From JBJMHZ01 sp045807125 (lineage in GTDB: Bacteria; Actinomycetota; Actinomycetes; JAWWOL01), in NCBI GenBank assembly GCA_045807125.1, contig JBJMHZ010000023.1, positions 1 through 64,000 on the forward strand: a stretch of DNA of 64,000 nt, written 5' to 3'. Both the position numbers and the translations under genes were made by a program. Shown in pieces: positions 1 to 8,641 of the stretch. The stretch's first letter is position 1; every line of letters begins with the position of its first letter. A model generated the notes under the pieces. It did not search any database. It was given only the letters and a program-made list of their open reading frames with translations, and was not told the DNA's origin.

Positions 1-836
1 CGCTTGGTCACGAGGTTGTAGACGTTGTTGGACCAGTTCTGGATCGTCGTGTAGCGGCAGCGGCCGCCCTTCTTCACGATGATCTCGACGACGGCGCTGT
101 GCAGCGAGTCGGACGAGTAGATCGGCGCCGTGCAGCCCTCGACGTAGTGCACGTAGGCGCCCTCGTCGACCACGATGAGGGTCCGCTCGAACTGGCCCAT
201 GTTCTCGGTGTTGATGCGGAAATAGGCCTGCAGCGGGATCTCGACGTTGACGCCCTTCGGCACGTAGATGAACGAGCCGCCCGACCACACCGCGGTGTTG
301 AGCGCCGCGAACTTGTTGTCGCCGGCCGGGATGACCGACGTGAAGTGCTCGCGGAAGAGGTCCTCGTGCTCGCGCAGCCCGGTGTCGGTGTCGAGGAAGA
401 TGACGCCCTGCTCCTCGAGGTCCTCCCGGATCTTGTGGTAGACGACCTCGGACTCGTACTGCGCGGCGACGCCGGCGATGAGCCGTTGCTTCTCCGCCTC
501 GGGGATGCCGAGCCGGTCGTAGGTGCTCTTGATGTCGGCCGGCAGCTCGTCCCAGCTCGCGGCCTGCTTCTCCGTCGAGCGCACGAAGTACTTGATGTTG
601 TCGAAGTCGATGCCCGACAGGTCGGCGCCCCACGTCGGGAGCGGCTTCTTGCCGTACAGCCGCAGCCCCTTCAGGCGCAGCGCGAGCATCCACTCCGGCT
701 CGCCCTTCTTCGCCGAGATATCGCGGACGACCTCCTCGGAGAGCCCACGACGGGCGCTCGCCCCTGCGACGTCGGAGTCGGCCCAGCCGAACTTGTAGCG
801 ACCCAGCTGGTCGATCTCCTGGGCGGTAGTGGTCAT
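1..836 (-). CDS. sufB: Fe-S cluster assembly scaffold protein SufB (partial, C-terminus outside window)
   Basis: This is the N-terminal ~278 residues of SufB, the scaffold of the SufBCD complex that assembles Fe-S clusters in the cytosol. The translation begins MTTTAQEIDQLGRYKFGW and carries typical SufB stretches, including VVYHKIREDLEEQGVIF, the SGGSFIYVPKGV segment and HYVEGCTAPIYSSDSLHSAVVE near the window edge. The ATG at 836-834 overlaps the sufR stop codon as ATGA, so the two genes are translationally coupled. The rest of the gene lies left of position 1. Identification rests on family motifs and on the sufR neighbour. Confidence 0.95.
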   Translation of the reverse strand, partial: MTTTAQEIDQLGRYKFGWADSDVAGASARRGLSEEVVRDISAKKGEPEWMLALRLKGLRLYGKKPLPTWGADLSGIDFDNIKYFVRSTEKQAASWDELPADIKSTYDRLGIPEAEKQRLIAGVAAQYESEVVYHKIREDLEEQGVIFLDTDTGLREHEDLFREHFTSVIPAGDNKFAALNTAVWSGGSFIYVPKGVNVEIPLQAYFRINTENMGQFERTLIVVDEGAYVHYVEGCTAPIYSSDSLHSAVVEIIVKKGGRCRYTTIQNWSNNVYNLVTK

Positions 837-1579
837 CGGGTGGTCCTCTCGGCTGCAGAGGTGCTGGTGGGGACGTGGGTGGTGCACACGCCGTCGCCGT
901 GCGCGATCGTGGCGAGGCGCTGGACGTGGGTGCCGAGCAGCCGGCCGAACACGGCGGTCTCGGCCTCGCACAGCTGCGGGAACTGCTCGGCCACGTGCTG
1001 CACCGGGCAATGGTGCTGGCAGATCTGGACGCCCGCGCCGGCCCTCGCCGTGGAGGCGGCGTAGCCGTCGCCCGACAGCGCCTCGGCGAGGGCAACCGCC
1101 CGATCCTCCGGCGTCGCGCCCTCGGCGACCCGGTCGCGGTAGCGCTCCTCGAGGCCGGCGACGCGGGCCTGCGCGAAATCGGCGACGGCGGCGCCGCCCA
1201 TCCGCTCGCCGAGGAACCGGAGCGCGTCGGCGGCGAGGTCGTCGTACGAGTGCGGGAACGCGGCCCGCCCCGACTCGGTCAGGGCGAACAGCCGGGCCGG
1301 CCGGCCCCTGCCGCGGGAGGCGCCGCGCACCTTGCGCTCGGCGGCCTCCGACACCACGCCGGCAGCGATCATCGCGTCGAGGTGCCGGCGCACCGCCGGG
1401 GGCGTGAGGCCGAGGCGCCCGGCGAGCGCGGCGGTGGTCGACGGCCCGCGCTCGAGCAGCGCCTTCGCGACCCGGTCGCGGGTGCGCGCATCGCCTGGCA
1501 GCTCGCCCGGCAGCACGGCAGGCAGGTCGGGGGGCAGCTGCCCCTCGACCGCGCCGCTCATGGATGGCCGCTTTTTCAC
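833..1579 (-). CDS. sufR: SufR-type Fe-S-sensing transcriptional repressor of the suf operon
   Basis: A 248-residue winged-helix regulator. The N-terminal HTH (residues ~35-80) is followed by a basic wing containing RGRGRPARLFALT. The C-terminal half has cysteines at 187, 191, 204 and 232; the C-x3-C-x12-C cluster is the arrangement expected of Fe-S-ligating SufR proteins. SufR represses suf genes when its cluster is intact, and here it is coupled by ATGA overlap to sufB. A GTG at 1579 and an ATG at 1561 are both possible starts, and neither has a clear ribosome binding site. A near-palindrome abutting the GTG suggests autoregulation. Confidence 0.9.
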   Translation of the reverse strand: MKKRPSMSGAVEGQLPPDLPAVLPGELPGDARTRDRVAKALLERGPSTTAALAGRLGLTPPAVRRHLDAMIAAGVVSEAAERKVRGASRGRGRPARLFALTESGRAAFPHSYDDLAADALRFLGERMGGAAVADFAQARVAGLEERYRDRVAEGATPEDRAVALAEALSGDGYAASTARAGAGVQICQHHCPVQHVAEQFPQLCEAETAVFGRLLGTHVQRLATIAHGDGVCTTHVPTSTSAAERTTR

Positions 1580-1592
1580 AACACCGATGTTA
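1579..1592. promoter_or_regulatory. Candidate SufR operator/promoter region
   Basis: A near-perfect inverted repeat, AACACCGATGTT, lies at 1580-1591 immediately upstream of the sufR GTG. Read from 1579 it is CAAC-N6-GTTA, one base off the CAAC-N6-GTTG site I recall for cyanobacterial SufR. The flanking AT-rich ATAT (1594-1599) is unusual for this DNA and could hold a -10 region for sufR. The position over the start codon fits autorepression. The binding itself is inferred. Confidence 0.45.
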
Positions 1593-1659
1593 CCTATATC
1601 CGCGGGCGGCAGCCAATCGGGTCCCGGCGCGCCGCGCCGGCCCCCCTAGACTCGGTGCC

Positions 1660-2579
1660 ATGCCGCCCGTCGTCGAGGTCGCCGACCTGGTCAAGGCCTA
1701 CGGCGCGACCCGCGCGGTCGACGGGCTCGGCTTCGCGGTCGAGCGGGGCACCGTGACGGCCCTCCTCGGGCCCAACGGCGCCGGCAAGACGACGACGGTC
1801 GAGATCTGCGAGGGTTTCCGGCGCCCGGACGCCGGCCGGGTGCGGGTGCTCGAGCTGGACCCGGTGGCGGACGGGCGGGCACTGCGCCCGCGGGTCGGCG
1901 TCATGCTCCAGCAGGGCGGCGCCTACCCCGGTATCCGGGCCGGGGAGATGCTCTCGCTCGTCGCGTCGTTCGCTGCGCACCCCCTCGACCCGGCGGCGCT
2001 CCTCGACCGGCTGGGGCTCGTCCAGGTGGCCCGCACGCCGTACCGGCGGCTCTCCGGCGGCCAGCAGCAGCGCCTGGCGCTCGGGCTGGCCGTGGTGGGC
2101 CGCCCGGAGCTGGTCTTCCTCGACGAGCCGACCGCCGGCCTCGACCCGCAGGCCCGGCGGGCCACCTGGGACCTGATCGCGGAGCTGCGGGCGAGCGGCG
2201 TGACGGTCGTGCTCACGACCCACTACATGGAGGAGGCCGAGCGCCTCGCCGACACCGTCCTGATCATCGACGCCGGACGCCTGGTCGCCGCGGGCGCGCC
2301 TGGCGAGCTGACCAGGGGCGGCGCCGACCGGCAGGTGCGGTTCCGGGCCAGGCCGGGCCTCGACGTGGCCGGCCTCGGCGCTGCGCTCCCGGCCGGCACG
2401 ACGGTCACCGAGACCGGTCCTGGCACCTACGTGGTGACCGGCGAGGTCGACCCCGCCCTGCTCGCGTCGGTGACCGCGTGGTGCGCGTCGGCCGGGTGCT
2501 GCCGGACGACCTGCGCATCGAGCGGCGCTCGCTGGAGGACGTGTTCCTCGAGCTGACCGGGCGGGAGCTGCGGCCGTGA
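1660..2579 (+). CDS. ABC transporter ATP-binding protein (3' frameshift in this sequence)
   Basis: This is the nucleotide-binding subunit of an ABC-2 type exporter. It has Walker A GPNGAGKT at residues 37-44, the signature LSGGQQQRL, Walker B LVFLDEPTAGLD and the switch His in LTTHYMEE. Reading from ATG 1660, the frame breaks near 2494-2496: the original frame ends at 2556 with a Cys/Ser-rich nonsense tail. The +1 frame from there encodes a conventional ABC C-terminus (VLPDDLRIERRSLEDVFLEL) ending at TGA 2577-2579. One extra G in the GGG run would restore a ~306-residue protein. The downstream permease is its partner. The substrate is unknown. Confidence 0.85.
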
Positions 2580-2608
2580 GCGCACCGTGAGCGCACCGTG
2601 AGCGCACC
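2576..2608 (+). repeat. Three tandem copies of an 11-bp unit at the ATPase/permease junction
   Basis: GTGAGCGCACC occurs three times head to tail (2576-2586, 2587-2597, 2598-2608). The first copy forms a GTGA stop/start overlap with the ATPase stop codon. Because 11 is not a multiple of three, each copy puts its GTG in a different frame, and only the third is in frame with the permease. Confidence 0.9.
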
Positions 2609-3392
2609 GCCGGCCGCCCTCGACCTGGCCCCGCGCCCCGGCGCCGCGCCGGCGCTCGCGATGCTGCGGCGCCAGACCGCGACCGAGCTGGGGCTCACCC
2701 TGCGGCGCGGCGAGAGCGTGCTGCTGACGCTGGTGATCCCGCTCGGGCTGCTCGCGACGTTCACCCTGCTGCCGATCGTGGCGGCCGCCGACGTAGGGCG
2801 CGGCACCGCGGCGCGGGCCGGCTTCTTCGTCCCCGGGGTGGTCGCGCTCGCGGTGATGTCGACCGCCTTCACCGGGCAGGCGATCGCCACCGGCTACGAG
2901 CGCCAGTACGGCGTGCTCAAGCTGCTCGGCGCCACCCCGCTGCCGCGGTGGGTGCTGCTCACCGCGAAGACCGCGGCGGTGTGCGCCGTCGAGATCCTCC
3001 AGGTGGCTCTCGTCCTGCTGCTCGGCGTCGCCCTCGGCTGGCGCGCGCACGGCTCGGCGGCGGGCGTGCTGGCGCTCGTGGTGCTCGGCACGGCCGCCTT
3101 CTCCGGCCTCGGCCTGCTCATGGCCGGCACCCTGCGCGCCGAGGTGACCCTCGCTGCGGCCAACCTCGTCTGGTTCGCGCTCCTCGTGCTCGGCGGGGTG
3201 CTGTTCCCGGTGACGTACTTCGGCGCCACGGCCGGGCGCCTGCTGGAGGCGCTGCCGATGGCGGCCCTCGCCGACGCGCTGCGCGCCGTCCTGCGCGACG
3301 GCGCGGCTCCCCCGCCGCACGACCTGGCCACGCTCGCCGGCTGGGGGGTCGGCGGGCTGGCCGTCGCCGCGGCGCTCTTCCGCTGGGAGTGA
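2598..3392 (+). CDS. ABC-2 type transporter permease
   Basis: A 264-residue integral membrane protein with about six hydrophobic segments. It contains the ABC-2 permease stretch FFVPGVVALAVMSTAFTG followed by YERQYGVLKLLGATPLPRW. It pairs with the ATPase immediately upstream to form an exporter in the cytoplasmic membrane. In actinobacteria this pair commonly sits between ctaA and sufR, as here. The start is the GTG of the third 11-bp repeat copy, and no ribosome binding site is recognisable, so translation probably depends on termination of the upstream gene. The substrate is unknown. Confidence 0.85.
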   Translation: MSAPPAALDLAPRPGAAPALAMLRRQTATELGLTLRRGESVLLTLVIPLGLLATFTLLPIVAAADVGRGTAARAGFFVPGVVALAVMSTAFTGQAIATGYERQYGVLKLLGATPLPRWVLLTAKTAAVCAVEILQVALVLLLGVALGWRAHGSAAGVLALVVLGTAAFSGLGLLMAGTLRAEVTLAAANLVWFALLVLGGVLFPVTYFGATAGRLLEALPMAALADALRAVLRDGAAPPPHDLATLAGWGVGGLAVAAALFRWE

Positions 3393-3431
3393 GCGAGGTG
3401 CAAGTCAGATGCAACCGGGCATAACGGCCCC

Positions 3432-3929
3432 GTGACGGAGCCCGGCGGTCCTCCGACCGTGCAGACCGGTCCGCGACGGTCCCGCCGCGACGTCGTGGCC
3501 GAGCGCAACACGGCCTACCCCGATACCGCGCACCCGGTGGCCGACCACGCCGGCCAGGTGCAGCGCGCCGGCGGCCTGCTGTTCCTCGCCGCTCTCTGGC
3601 TCGTCGTGTCGCCCTGGATCCTGGCCTACGACCCGGCCACCGCCGTCGCGTACGCGCACATGGCGACCGGCGCGCTCCTCGGCGCGATGGCGCTGCTCTG
3701 GCTGACGATCCCGCGGGCGCTGCCCCGCCTGGCCTGGGTCGCCTTCGGCCTGGGCGCGTGGACGATCTGCGCCCCGTTCCTGCTGAGCTACCCGCCTGGC
3801 TTCGACCGGGTGAGCGCGCTGTGGAACGGCATCGCCACCGGCGCCGCCGTCATCGCGCTCGCCGCATGGCACGTCGTGGCCACGGACAATGCCGAGCACC
3901 GGACGACCAGGGCCGCCCGCCGGCGCTGA
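3432..3929 (+). CDS. SPW-repeat membrane protein
   Basis: A 165-residue protein from a GTG start. After a polar N-terminus of ~45 residues there are four hydrophobic helices arranged as two similar pairs, the first carrying the SPW signature (LVVSPWILAY) and the second a degenerate version (ICAPFLLSY). SPW-repeat proteins are small membrane proteins of unknown function. It lies 40 bp after the permease and 35 bp before ctaA. Confidence 0.75.
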   Translation: MTEPGGPPTVQTGPRRSRRDVVAERNTAYPDTAHPVADHAGQVQRAGGLLFLAALWLVVSPWILAYDPATAVAYAHMATGALLGAMALLWLTIPRALPRLAWVAFGLGAWTICAPFLLSYPPGFDRVSALWNGIATGAAVIALAAWHVVATDNAEHRTTRAARRR

Positions 3930-3964
3930 GCCGCTCGGCTCCGGGGCCGTAGCATGGGCCCGTC

Positions 3965-4933
3965 ATGGGATCGCTGCACGCCCCCCGCGCCGCGCGCCGG
4001 CGGCCGGGGCCGCGCGCCGTCGCCCGACTCGCCCTGGCGACGCTCGTGGTCAACGTGCTCATCGTCGCGACCGGCGGGCTGGTGCGGCTGACCGGCTCGG
4101 GGCTCGGCTGCCCGAGCTGGCCGGACTGCGCGCCCGGCTCGCTGCTGCCGACCGGCGAGCTCGGCTGGCACGGCTACGTGGAGTTCGGCAACCGGGCGCT
4201 CACCGACGTCGTGGCGGCCGTGACCGCGACCATGCTCGTCTGCGCCTACCTGGCCAGGCCGGTGCGCCGCGACGTCCGGCGCGGCGCGCTCCTGGTCGCG
4301 CTCGGCATCCCCGCGCAGGCCGGCCTCGGCGGCGTCACGGTGGTGACCCACCTCAACCCGTGGGTGGTCTCGCTGCACTTCGTGCTGTCGATGGCGATCG
4401 TGGCCGCCGCCACCTGGCTGGTGCGGCGCAGCCGGGAGGGCGACGCCCCGGCCCGGTCGCTGATCCACCCGCTGCTGCACCGGCTGGCCATCAGCCTGGT
4501 GGTCGTCGCGGCCGCGGTCGTCTACCTCGGCACGATCGTCACCGGCAGCGGGCCGCACGCCGGCGCGCCCGACGTCCACCGCATCGGCATCGACCCGCGG
4601 ACGGTCGCCCAGCTGCACGCCGATGCCGTCATGCTGCTGATCGGGCTGTCCGCGGCGCTCGCCGTCGCGGTGCGCGCGACCGGGGCACCGGCAGCGGTCC
4701 GGCGAGCGACCGTCGTGGTGGTCGCCGTCGAGCTGGCGCAGGGCACCATCGGCTACGTCCAGTACTTCACCCGCCTGCCGATCGCGCTGGTCGACCTGCA
4801 CCTGCTGGGCGCATCCCTGCTGGTGGTGGCCCTCACCGGCGCGGTCCTCTCGACCAGGACGCGCGGGCCGGGCACCGGCGGCCTCGCCCTTCCCGCGCAG
4901 CCGGCGGTCAGGGAGCCAGCCGCGCCGGTGTGA
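3965..4933 (+). CDS. ctaA: Heme A synthase (COX15/CtaA family)
   Basis: A 322-residue multi-span membrane protein that oxidises heme O to heme A for cytochrome c oxidase. The N-terminal half has VRLTGSGLGCPSWPDC, with the paired extracellular cysteines of the family, and GWHGYVEFGNRALT, which carries a conserved heme-ligand His region. About eight transmembrane segments are visible, in the usual duplicated four-helix arrangement. Its usual neighbour and pathway partner ctaB (heme O synthase) is about 40 kb away at 44651, separated by the biosynthetic cluster. Confidence 0.95.
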   Translation: MGSLHAPRAARRRPGPRAVARLALATLVVNVLIVATGGLVRLTGSGLGCPSWPDCAPGSLLPTGELGWHGYVEFGNRALTDVVAAVTATMLVCAYLARPVRRDVRRGALLVALGIPAQAGLGGVTVVTHLNPWVVSLHFVLSMAIVAAATWLVRRSREGDAPARSLIHPLLHRLAISLVVVAAAVVYLGTIVTGSGPHAGAPDVHRIGIDPRTVAQLHADAVMLLIGLSAALAVAVRATGAPAAVRRATVVVVAVELAQGTIGYVQYFTRLPIALVDLHLLGASLLVVALTGAVLSTRTRGPGTGGLALPAQPAVREPAAPV

Positions 4934-4972
4934 GACCCGGAACCGATTCGTGACCGTCGACGTCACAGGGTC

Positions 4973-5860
4973 ATGACACGATGGCCCATCGTTCCGGCCA
5001 TGCAGGCACGCGTCGCCCTCCTCGCGGCCGTGGCCGCCGGCGCAGCGGTGGCCGCGCTCGCCGGTTGCGGAGCGAGCGCCGCCGCCGGCCCAGCTGCGGG
5101 AGGGAAGCAGACCGTGCCCACCTCGCCCACCTCCCCCGTCTCGCCTGGCGCCCGCCCGTTCGAGATGAATCCGATGGCGCTCGTCGGGTCGTGGCGGCTG
5201 GAGGAGGCCACGGGCGAGGAGCCGGGCGCGGTGCTGCACCTCGGTGACGAGCTGACGCTGGATCGCCGCTGCGGCAACCTCACCGGCAGCTGGCGGGCCG
5301 ATACTGGAGGGCTGTTCATCAGCTACGTCTACGGCGGCTCCCAGGCCTGCATGGGGTCGCGCTCGTTCGAGCCGCCCGCCTGGGTGACCGACTCGACCGG
5401 CTACCGGATCGACGGCGCCGACCGGCTGCTCCTCGACGCGCGCGGGTGGACGACCGCCCGGCTCGTGCCGGCGCCGGGCCCCACGCCGTCGCTGAGCTAT
5501 CTGACGAAGCTCCTGGGCCCGGCTGCGCCGGTGCCCGACTCGCTGACCCCGGCCACGCAGGCCGATCTCCTCGGCCGGTGGGTGCCGCGGAGCGGTACCA
5601 GCAAGGCCGACACCCGGTTCGACGCGAACGGCGGGTTCCATGGCACGGACGGCTGCAACGGCCAGGGCGGCCGGTACGTCGTCGGCAGGGCCGGCGCGAT
5701 CGTCGCCGTCACGGGCCCGCAGACGCTGATCGGTTGCGACAACGTCGACGTCGGCAGCTGGGTGGCCGGTGCGGCCCGGATCGCCCTCGACGGGCCGACG
5801 CTGGTGCTGCTCGATCGCGAGGGCCACGAGCTCGGGCGGCTCGGGAGGACGAGCGCCTGA
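4973..5860 (+). CDS. META-domain (HslJ-like) lipoprotein
   Basis: A 295-residue secreted protein. The N-terminus is a lipoprotein signal peptide with an Ala-rich hydrophobic core and lipobox LAGC, so it should be lipid-anchored on the outer face of the membrane. The C-terminal ~95 residues form a META/HslJ-like domain (GRWVP...FDANGGFHGTDGCNGQGGRY...IGCDN). An earlier segment around residues 60-130 resembles a weaker copy of the same fold. ATG 5000 is an equally plausible start and still leaves a complete signal peptide. The cellular role is unknown. Confidence 0.75.
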   Translation: MTRWPIVPAMQARVALLAAVAAGAAVAALAGCGASAAAGPAAGGKQTVPTSPTSPVSPGARPFEMNPMALVGSWRLEEATGEEPGAVLHLGDELTLDRRCGNLTGSWRADTGGLFISYVYGGSQACMGSRSFEPPAWVTDSTGYRIDGADRLLLDARGWTTARLVPAPGPTPSLSYLTKLLGPAAPVPDSLTPATQADLLGRWVPRSGTSKADTRFDANGGFHGTDGCNGQGGRYVVGRAGAIVAVTGPQTLIGCDNVDVGSWVAGAARIALDGPTLVLLDREGHELGRLGRTSA

Positions 5861-5866
5861 GGCCGG

Positions 5867-6445
5867 TCAGGCCTTGCTCTCCTTGGCCGCCGCCTTCATC
5901 TCCTTCTTGGCCTCGCGCACCCTGGCGAGCGAGGCGGCATCGGTGATGTCGGCCACCGACAGGTAGGACCCCTTCGCGCCGAACTCCCCGGCCGCCCGCT
6001 CCCAGCCGGCCGGCCGCACGCCGAGCTGCTTGCCGAGCAGGGCCACGAAGATCTGCGCCTTCTGCTTGCCGAACCCGGGCAGCGCCTCGATCCGCCTGCG
6101 CAGCTCGGCACCGTCGGCGGCGTCGCGCCAGACCGCCGCCGCATCGCCGCCGTAGCGCTCGACGAGGTGCTGGCAGAGCTGCTGCACCCGCCCGGCCATC
6201 GAGCCGGGGAAGCGGTGCAGCGCCGGCGGCCGGCTGAACAGGGCAGCCAGCTGGTCGGGATCGTGCGCCGCGAGCCCGGCGGCGTCGAGGTCGTGCCCGA
6301 GCCGCTCGCGCAGCCGCTGCGGGCCGCCGAACGCCCACTCGAGCGGGATCTGCTGGTCGAGGACCATGCCGATGAGCAGCGCCAGCGGGTCGCGGCTCAG
6401 CAGCTCGTCGGCCGCCGGGTCCTGGGCGAGACGAAGCGTGGCCAT
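5867..6445 (-). CDS. HhH-GPD base-excision DNA glycosylase-type protein
   Basis: A 192-residue protein with a helix-hairpin-helix segment (RIEALPGFGKQKAQIFVALL) and an N-terminal LLIGMVLDQQIPLEWAFGGP, typical of small HhH-GPD proteins in actinobacteria. HhH-GPD glycosylases remove damaged bases in the cytosol. I do not see the canonical catalytic Lys/Asp context clearly enough to name a substrate. The ATG at 6445 has AGGGA five bases upstream; a GTG 18 bases earlier is the alternative. It converges with the META lipoprotein and marks the core side of the cluster boundary. Confidence 0.75.
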   Translation of the reverse strand: MATLRLAQDPAADELLSRDPLALLIGMVLDQQIPLEWAFGGPQRLRERLGHDLDAAGLAAHDPDQLAALFSRPPALHRFPGSMAGRVQQLCQHLVERYGGDAAAVWRDAADGAELRRRIEALPGFGKQKAQIFVALLGKQLGVRPAGWERAAGEFGAKGSYLSVADITDAASLARVREAKKEMKAAAKESKA

Positions 6446-6507
6446 GGGTCCCTGCACCCGCATCCTCGAAGATCTGGGGGACGGAGGTGCCCCACCATAG
6501 CGCCCTC

Positions 6508-7800
6508 CTACGCCTGCGAGGTCGCGACGTCGGGCGGGGACTGCGGCACGGTCGCCGGGCGGCGGGCCCACGCCCGCTCGATCAGCGCGCAGACGAAGCT
6601 GGCCGCAGCGACGATCAGCGCAAGGACGATCCAACCGGGCTTGCCCCAATTGATGCACATCGAGATGACGACGATCGGCGCGACCGCCTCGGCTAGGCCC
6701 TGACCGAGGCCGATCACGCCTTGGTACTGGCCTTGCGCCTCCGGCCGGGCCAGCGCGAAGGACAGCTCGAACGTGCCGGCGGCGTGCCACACCTCGGCCA
6801 GCGAGTGCACGACGACGCCGACGAGCAGCAGCGTGAGCGCGACCCACGCGGGAGGCCCGGCCGCCAGGGCGATCAGGATCCACGCCACCAGGAACAGCGG
6901 ACCGGACAGCGCGAGCAGCCGCGCCGCTGAGCGGGATCCGTCGATGGACCGCGTGGCGGGCACCTGAGTGGCGGCGACGAGCACGGACTCGAGGAACAGA
7001 ACGATCGCCGCGCTCCATCGCGGTGCCGTCGTGCGCAGGACGACCCATACCGGAACGGCCTGGATGAGCACGAAGTACTGGAGGCTCGCGACCGACGAGG
7101 CGGCGGTCAGCCCCAGGTAGTGCCGGTCGCGCAGCGCCAGCCATCGACGCTCCGGCGCGCTCGCGGCACCGTCCCTGGCGGCGGCGCGGGTCGGCGGCAG
7201 GTGCGGCAGCAGCACCAGGATGCCGGCGGCGATCAGGAACGTGGTCGTGTCGACGAGGATCATCGACACGTACGCCGGGCGGGTGTCGACGGCGAGCACG
7301 ACCGCGCTCCCAAGCGTCCCGATCGCGAGCCCGACGTTGGTGACGGCGCGCAGGTAGGTGCGCAGGCGGGCGCCGTTGCCCCCCTCGACGAGGACGCCGA
7401 TCATCGCGCCGCGCGCGCTGACGGTTCCCGCGCGACCGACGGCCGCGACCGCCGCCACGATCAGCAGCGGCAACAGGCTGTGCACCAGCAGCAGGCTGAC
7501 GCTCGCCGTGGCCTCCACCAGCATCGAGCCGATGACCACCTCGCGGGAGCCGCGGCGGTCTGCCTGGTCGCCGATCAGCACTCCCGCGCCGAAGCCGCAC
7601 AACGACCCGACGGTGAGGCCGACGCCCGTGACGGTCGGGCTCAGCCCGGCGGACCTGATGAGGAAGATCGTGCCGGCCGACAGGAACATGCCCATGCCGA
7701 TGGTGTTGACGATGGTCGACAGGGCCAGCAGCCGTTGGTTGGGGTCCCGCGGGCCGCGCATCGCCACGCGGAGCTTGGTCAGCGCCGACAGGATGCTCAT
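6508..7800 (-). CDS. MFS transporter (putative product exporter)
   Basis: A 430-residue major facilitator protein with about twelve hydrophobic segments and a loop 2-3 motif resembling the MFS signature (LIGDQADRRGSREVV). It starts 4 bp after the stop of the nucleotidyltransferase gene, so the two are co-translated. Its place at the edge of an NRPS/PKS cluster suggests export of the product and a part in self-resistance. This is inferred from context. Confidence 0.85.
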   Translation of the reverse strand: MSILSALTKLRVAMRGPRDPNQRLLALSTIVNTIGMGMFLSAGTIFLIRSAGLSPTVTGVGLTVGSLCGFGAGVLIGDQADRRGSREVVIGSMLVEATASVSLLLVHSLLPLLIVAAVAAVGRAGTVSARGAMIGVLVEGGNGARLRTYLRAVTNVGLAIGTLGSAVVLAVDTRPAYVSMILVDTTTFLIAAGILVLLPHLPPTRAAARDGAASAPERRWLALRDRHYLGLTAASSVASLQYFVLIQAVPVWVVLRTTAPRWSAAIVLFLESVLVAATQVPATRSIDGSRSAARLLALSGPLFLVAWILIALAAGPPAWVALTLLLVGVVVHSLAEVWHAAGTFELSFALARPEAQGQYQGVIGLGQGLAEAVAPIVVISMCINWGKPGWIVLALIVAAASFVCALIERAWARRPATVPQSPPDVATSQA

Positions 7801-7804
7801 GACG

Positions 7805-8641
7805 TCAGCCCACCGACAGGAAAGCGTCCTCGAGCCGGACGATGTGCGCCTGGGCCCACCTGGCTACGCGCCGGGCGCAGTCGCCGTCCGACTCCCCCTG
7901 GCGCGCGCCGTCCAGCACCACTGCGCGGTACTCGTCGACCTTGATCCCGCACCCCGGCGCGCTCTCGAGGCGGCGCAGCAGCCACTTCTTGCGGCGGCAC
8001 AGCTGCCCCGCGAGGACCAGGCAGGCATCCGCGACGAAGCCGGCCGCGAGACCGGCCGACACGCGAGCCGTCATCTCGTCGCCGGAGTCGAGCTGGCCCG
8101 CCACGTCGATGAGGCAGTTCTCCGCCTCTGCCTTGAGGAACCGGGCGAGCGCGCGCCGGTACGACGAGCTGTCGAGCAGCTCGCGCATGCGCCGGAAGAA
8201 GTCCTCGTTCTTCAGCGGGATGCCGATGGAGAGCCGGTAGACGAAGTCCTGGAGGAAGTCGCCCATGGCGGCGAACTCGACCTCTGCGGCGAGGTACGGC
8301 TCCAGCGCCGTCGCCAGCGTGTCGGTCGGCCACACCTTCAGGTCGATGCGGGCGTTGTCGTAGACGCCCATCCAGTTGCTCCAGCGGACCCCGCTCGGGT
8401 CGGCACCGGGCCACGTCTCCATCGTCTCGTCGATCGGAAGGTCGAGCGTGCGGTCCGAGAACGCGTACAGGTCGATGTCGCTGAAGGTGTTGCTCCACCC
8501 GGCTGCGGTCGATCCGGTGAGGCACACCGCCTCGGCCTCGGCGAGGCCGGGAAAGTGCCGCAGGAGGGCGTCGAAGGACAGGTCGGGCGGCTCGAGGACC
8601 CTCGGCTGGGCGGCGATGACTTCGATCGTGGGGTTGAACAT
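7805..8641 (-). CDS. Nucleotidyltransferase-fold protein
   Basis: A 278-residue protein with the nucleotidyltransferase motif GSTAAGWSNTFSDIDLY. Gly43-Ser44 and the metal-binding Asp55/Asp57 form the GS-x10-DxD pattern. The remainder is mostly helical with a basic RRKKWLLRRLE segment. Such enzymes transfer nucleotides to small molecules, as in aminoglycoside resistance, or to proteins. Its coupling to the MFS gene suggests self-protection by nucleotidylation, but a biosynthetic role is possible. The ATG at 8641 has a good ribosome binding site (GGGAGG, about six bases upstream). Confidence 0.7.
   Translation of the reverse strand: MFNPTIEVIAAQPRVLEPPDLSFDALLRHFPGLAEAEAVCLTGSTAAGWSNTFSDIDLYAFSDRTLDLPIDETMETWPGADPSGVRWSNWMGVYDNARIDLKVWPTDTLATALEPYLAAEVEFAAMGDFLQDFVYRLSIGIPLKNEDFFRRMRELLDSSSYRRALARFLKAEAENCLIDVAGQLDSGDEMTARVSAGLAAGFVADACLVLAGQLCRRKKWLLRRLESAPGCGIKVDEYRAVVLDGARQGESDGDCARRVARWAQAHIVRLEDAFLSVG

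Noticed and set aside
3788..5827. Long minus-strand open frame (679 codons) across ctaA and the META gene
   Set aside because: Composition is Arg/Gly/His-rich without domains. It is the antisense shadow of ctaA and the lipoprotein gene, both of which have clear families.
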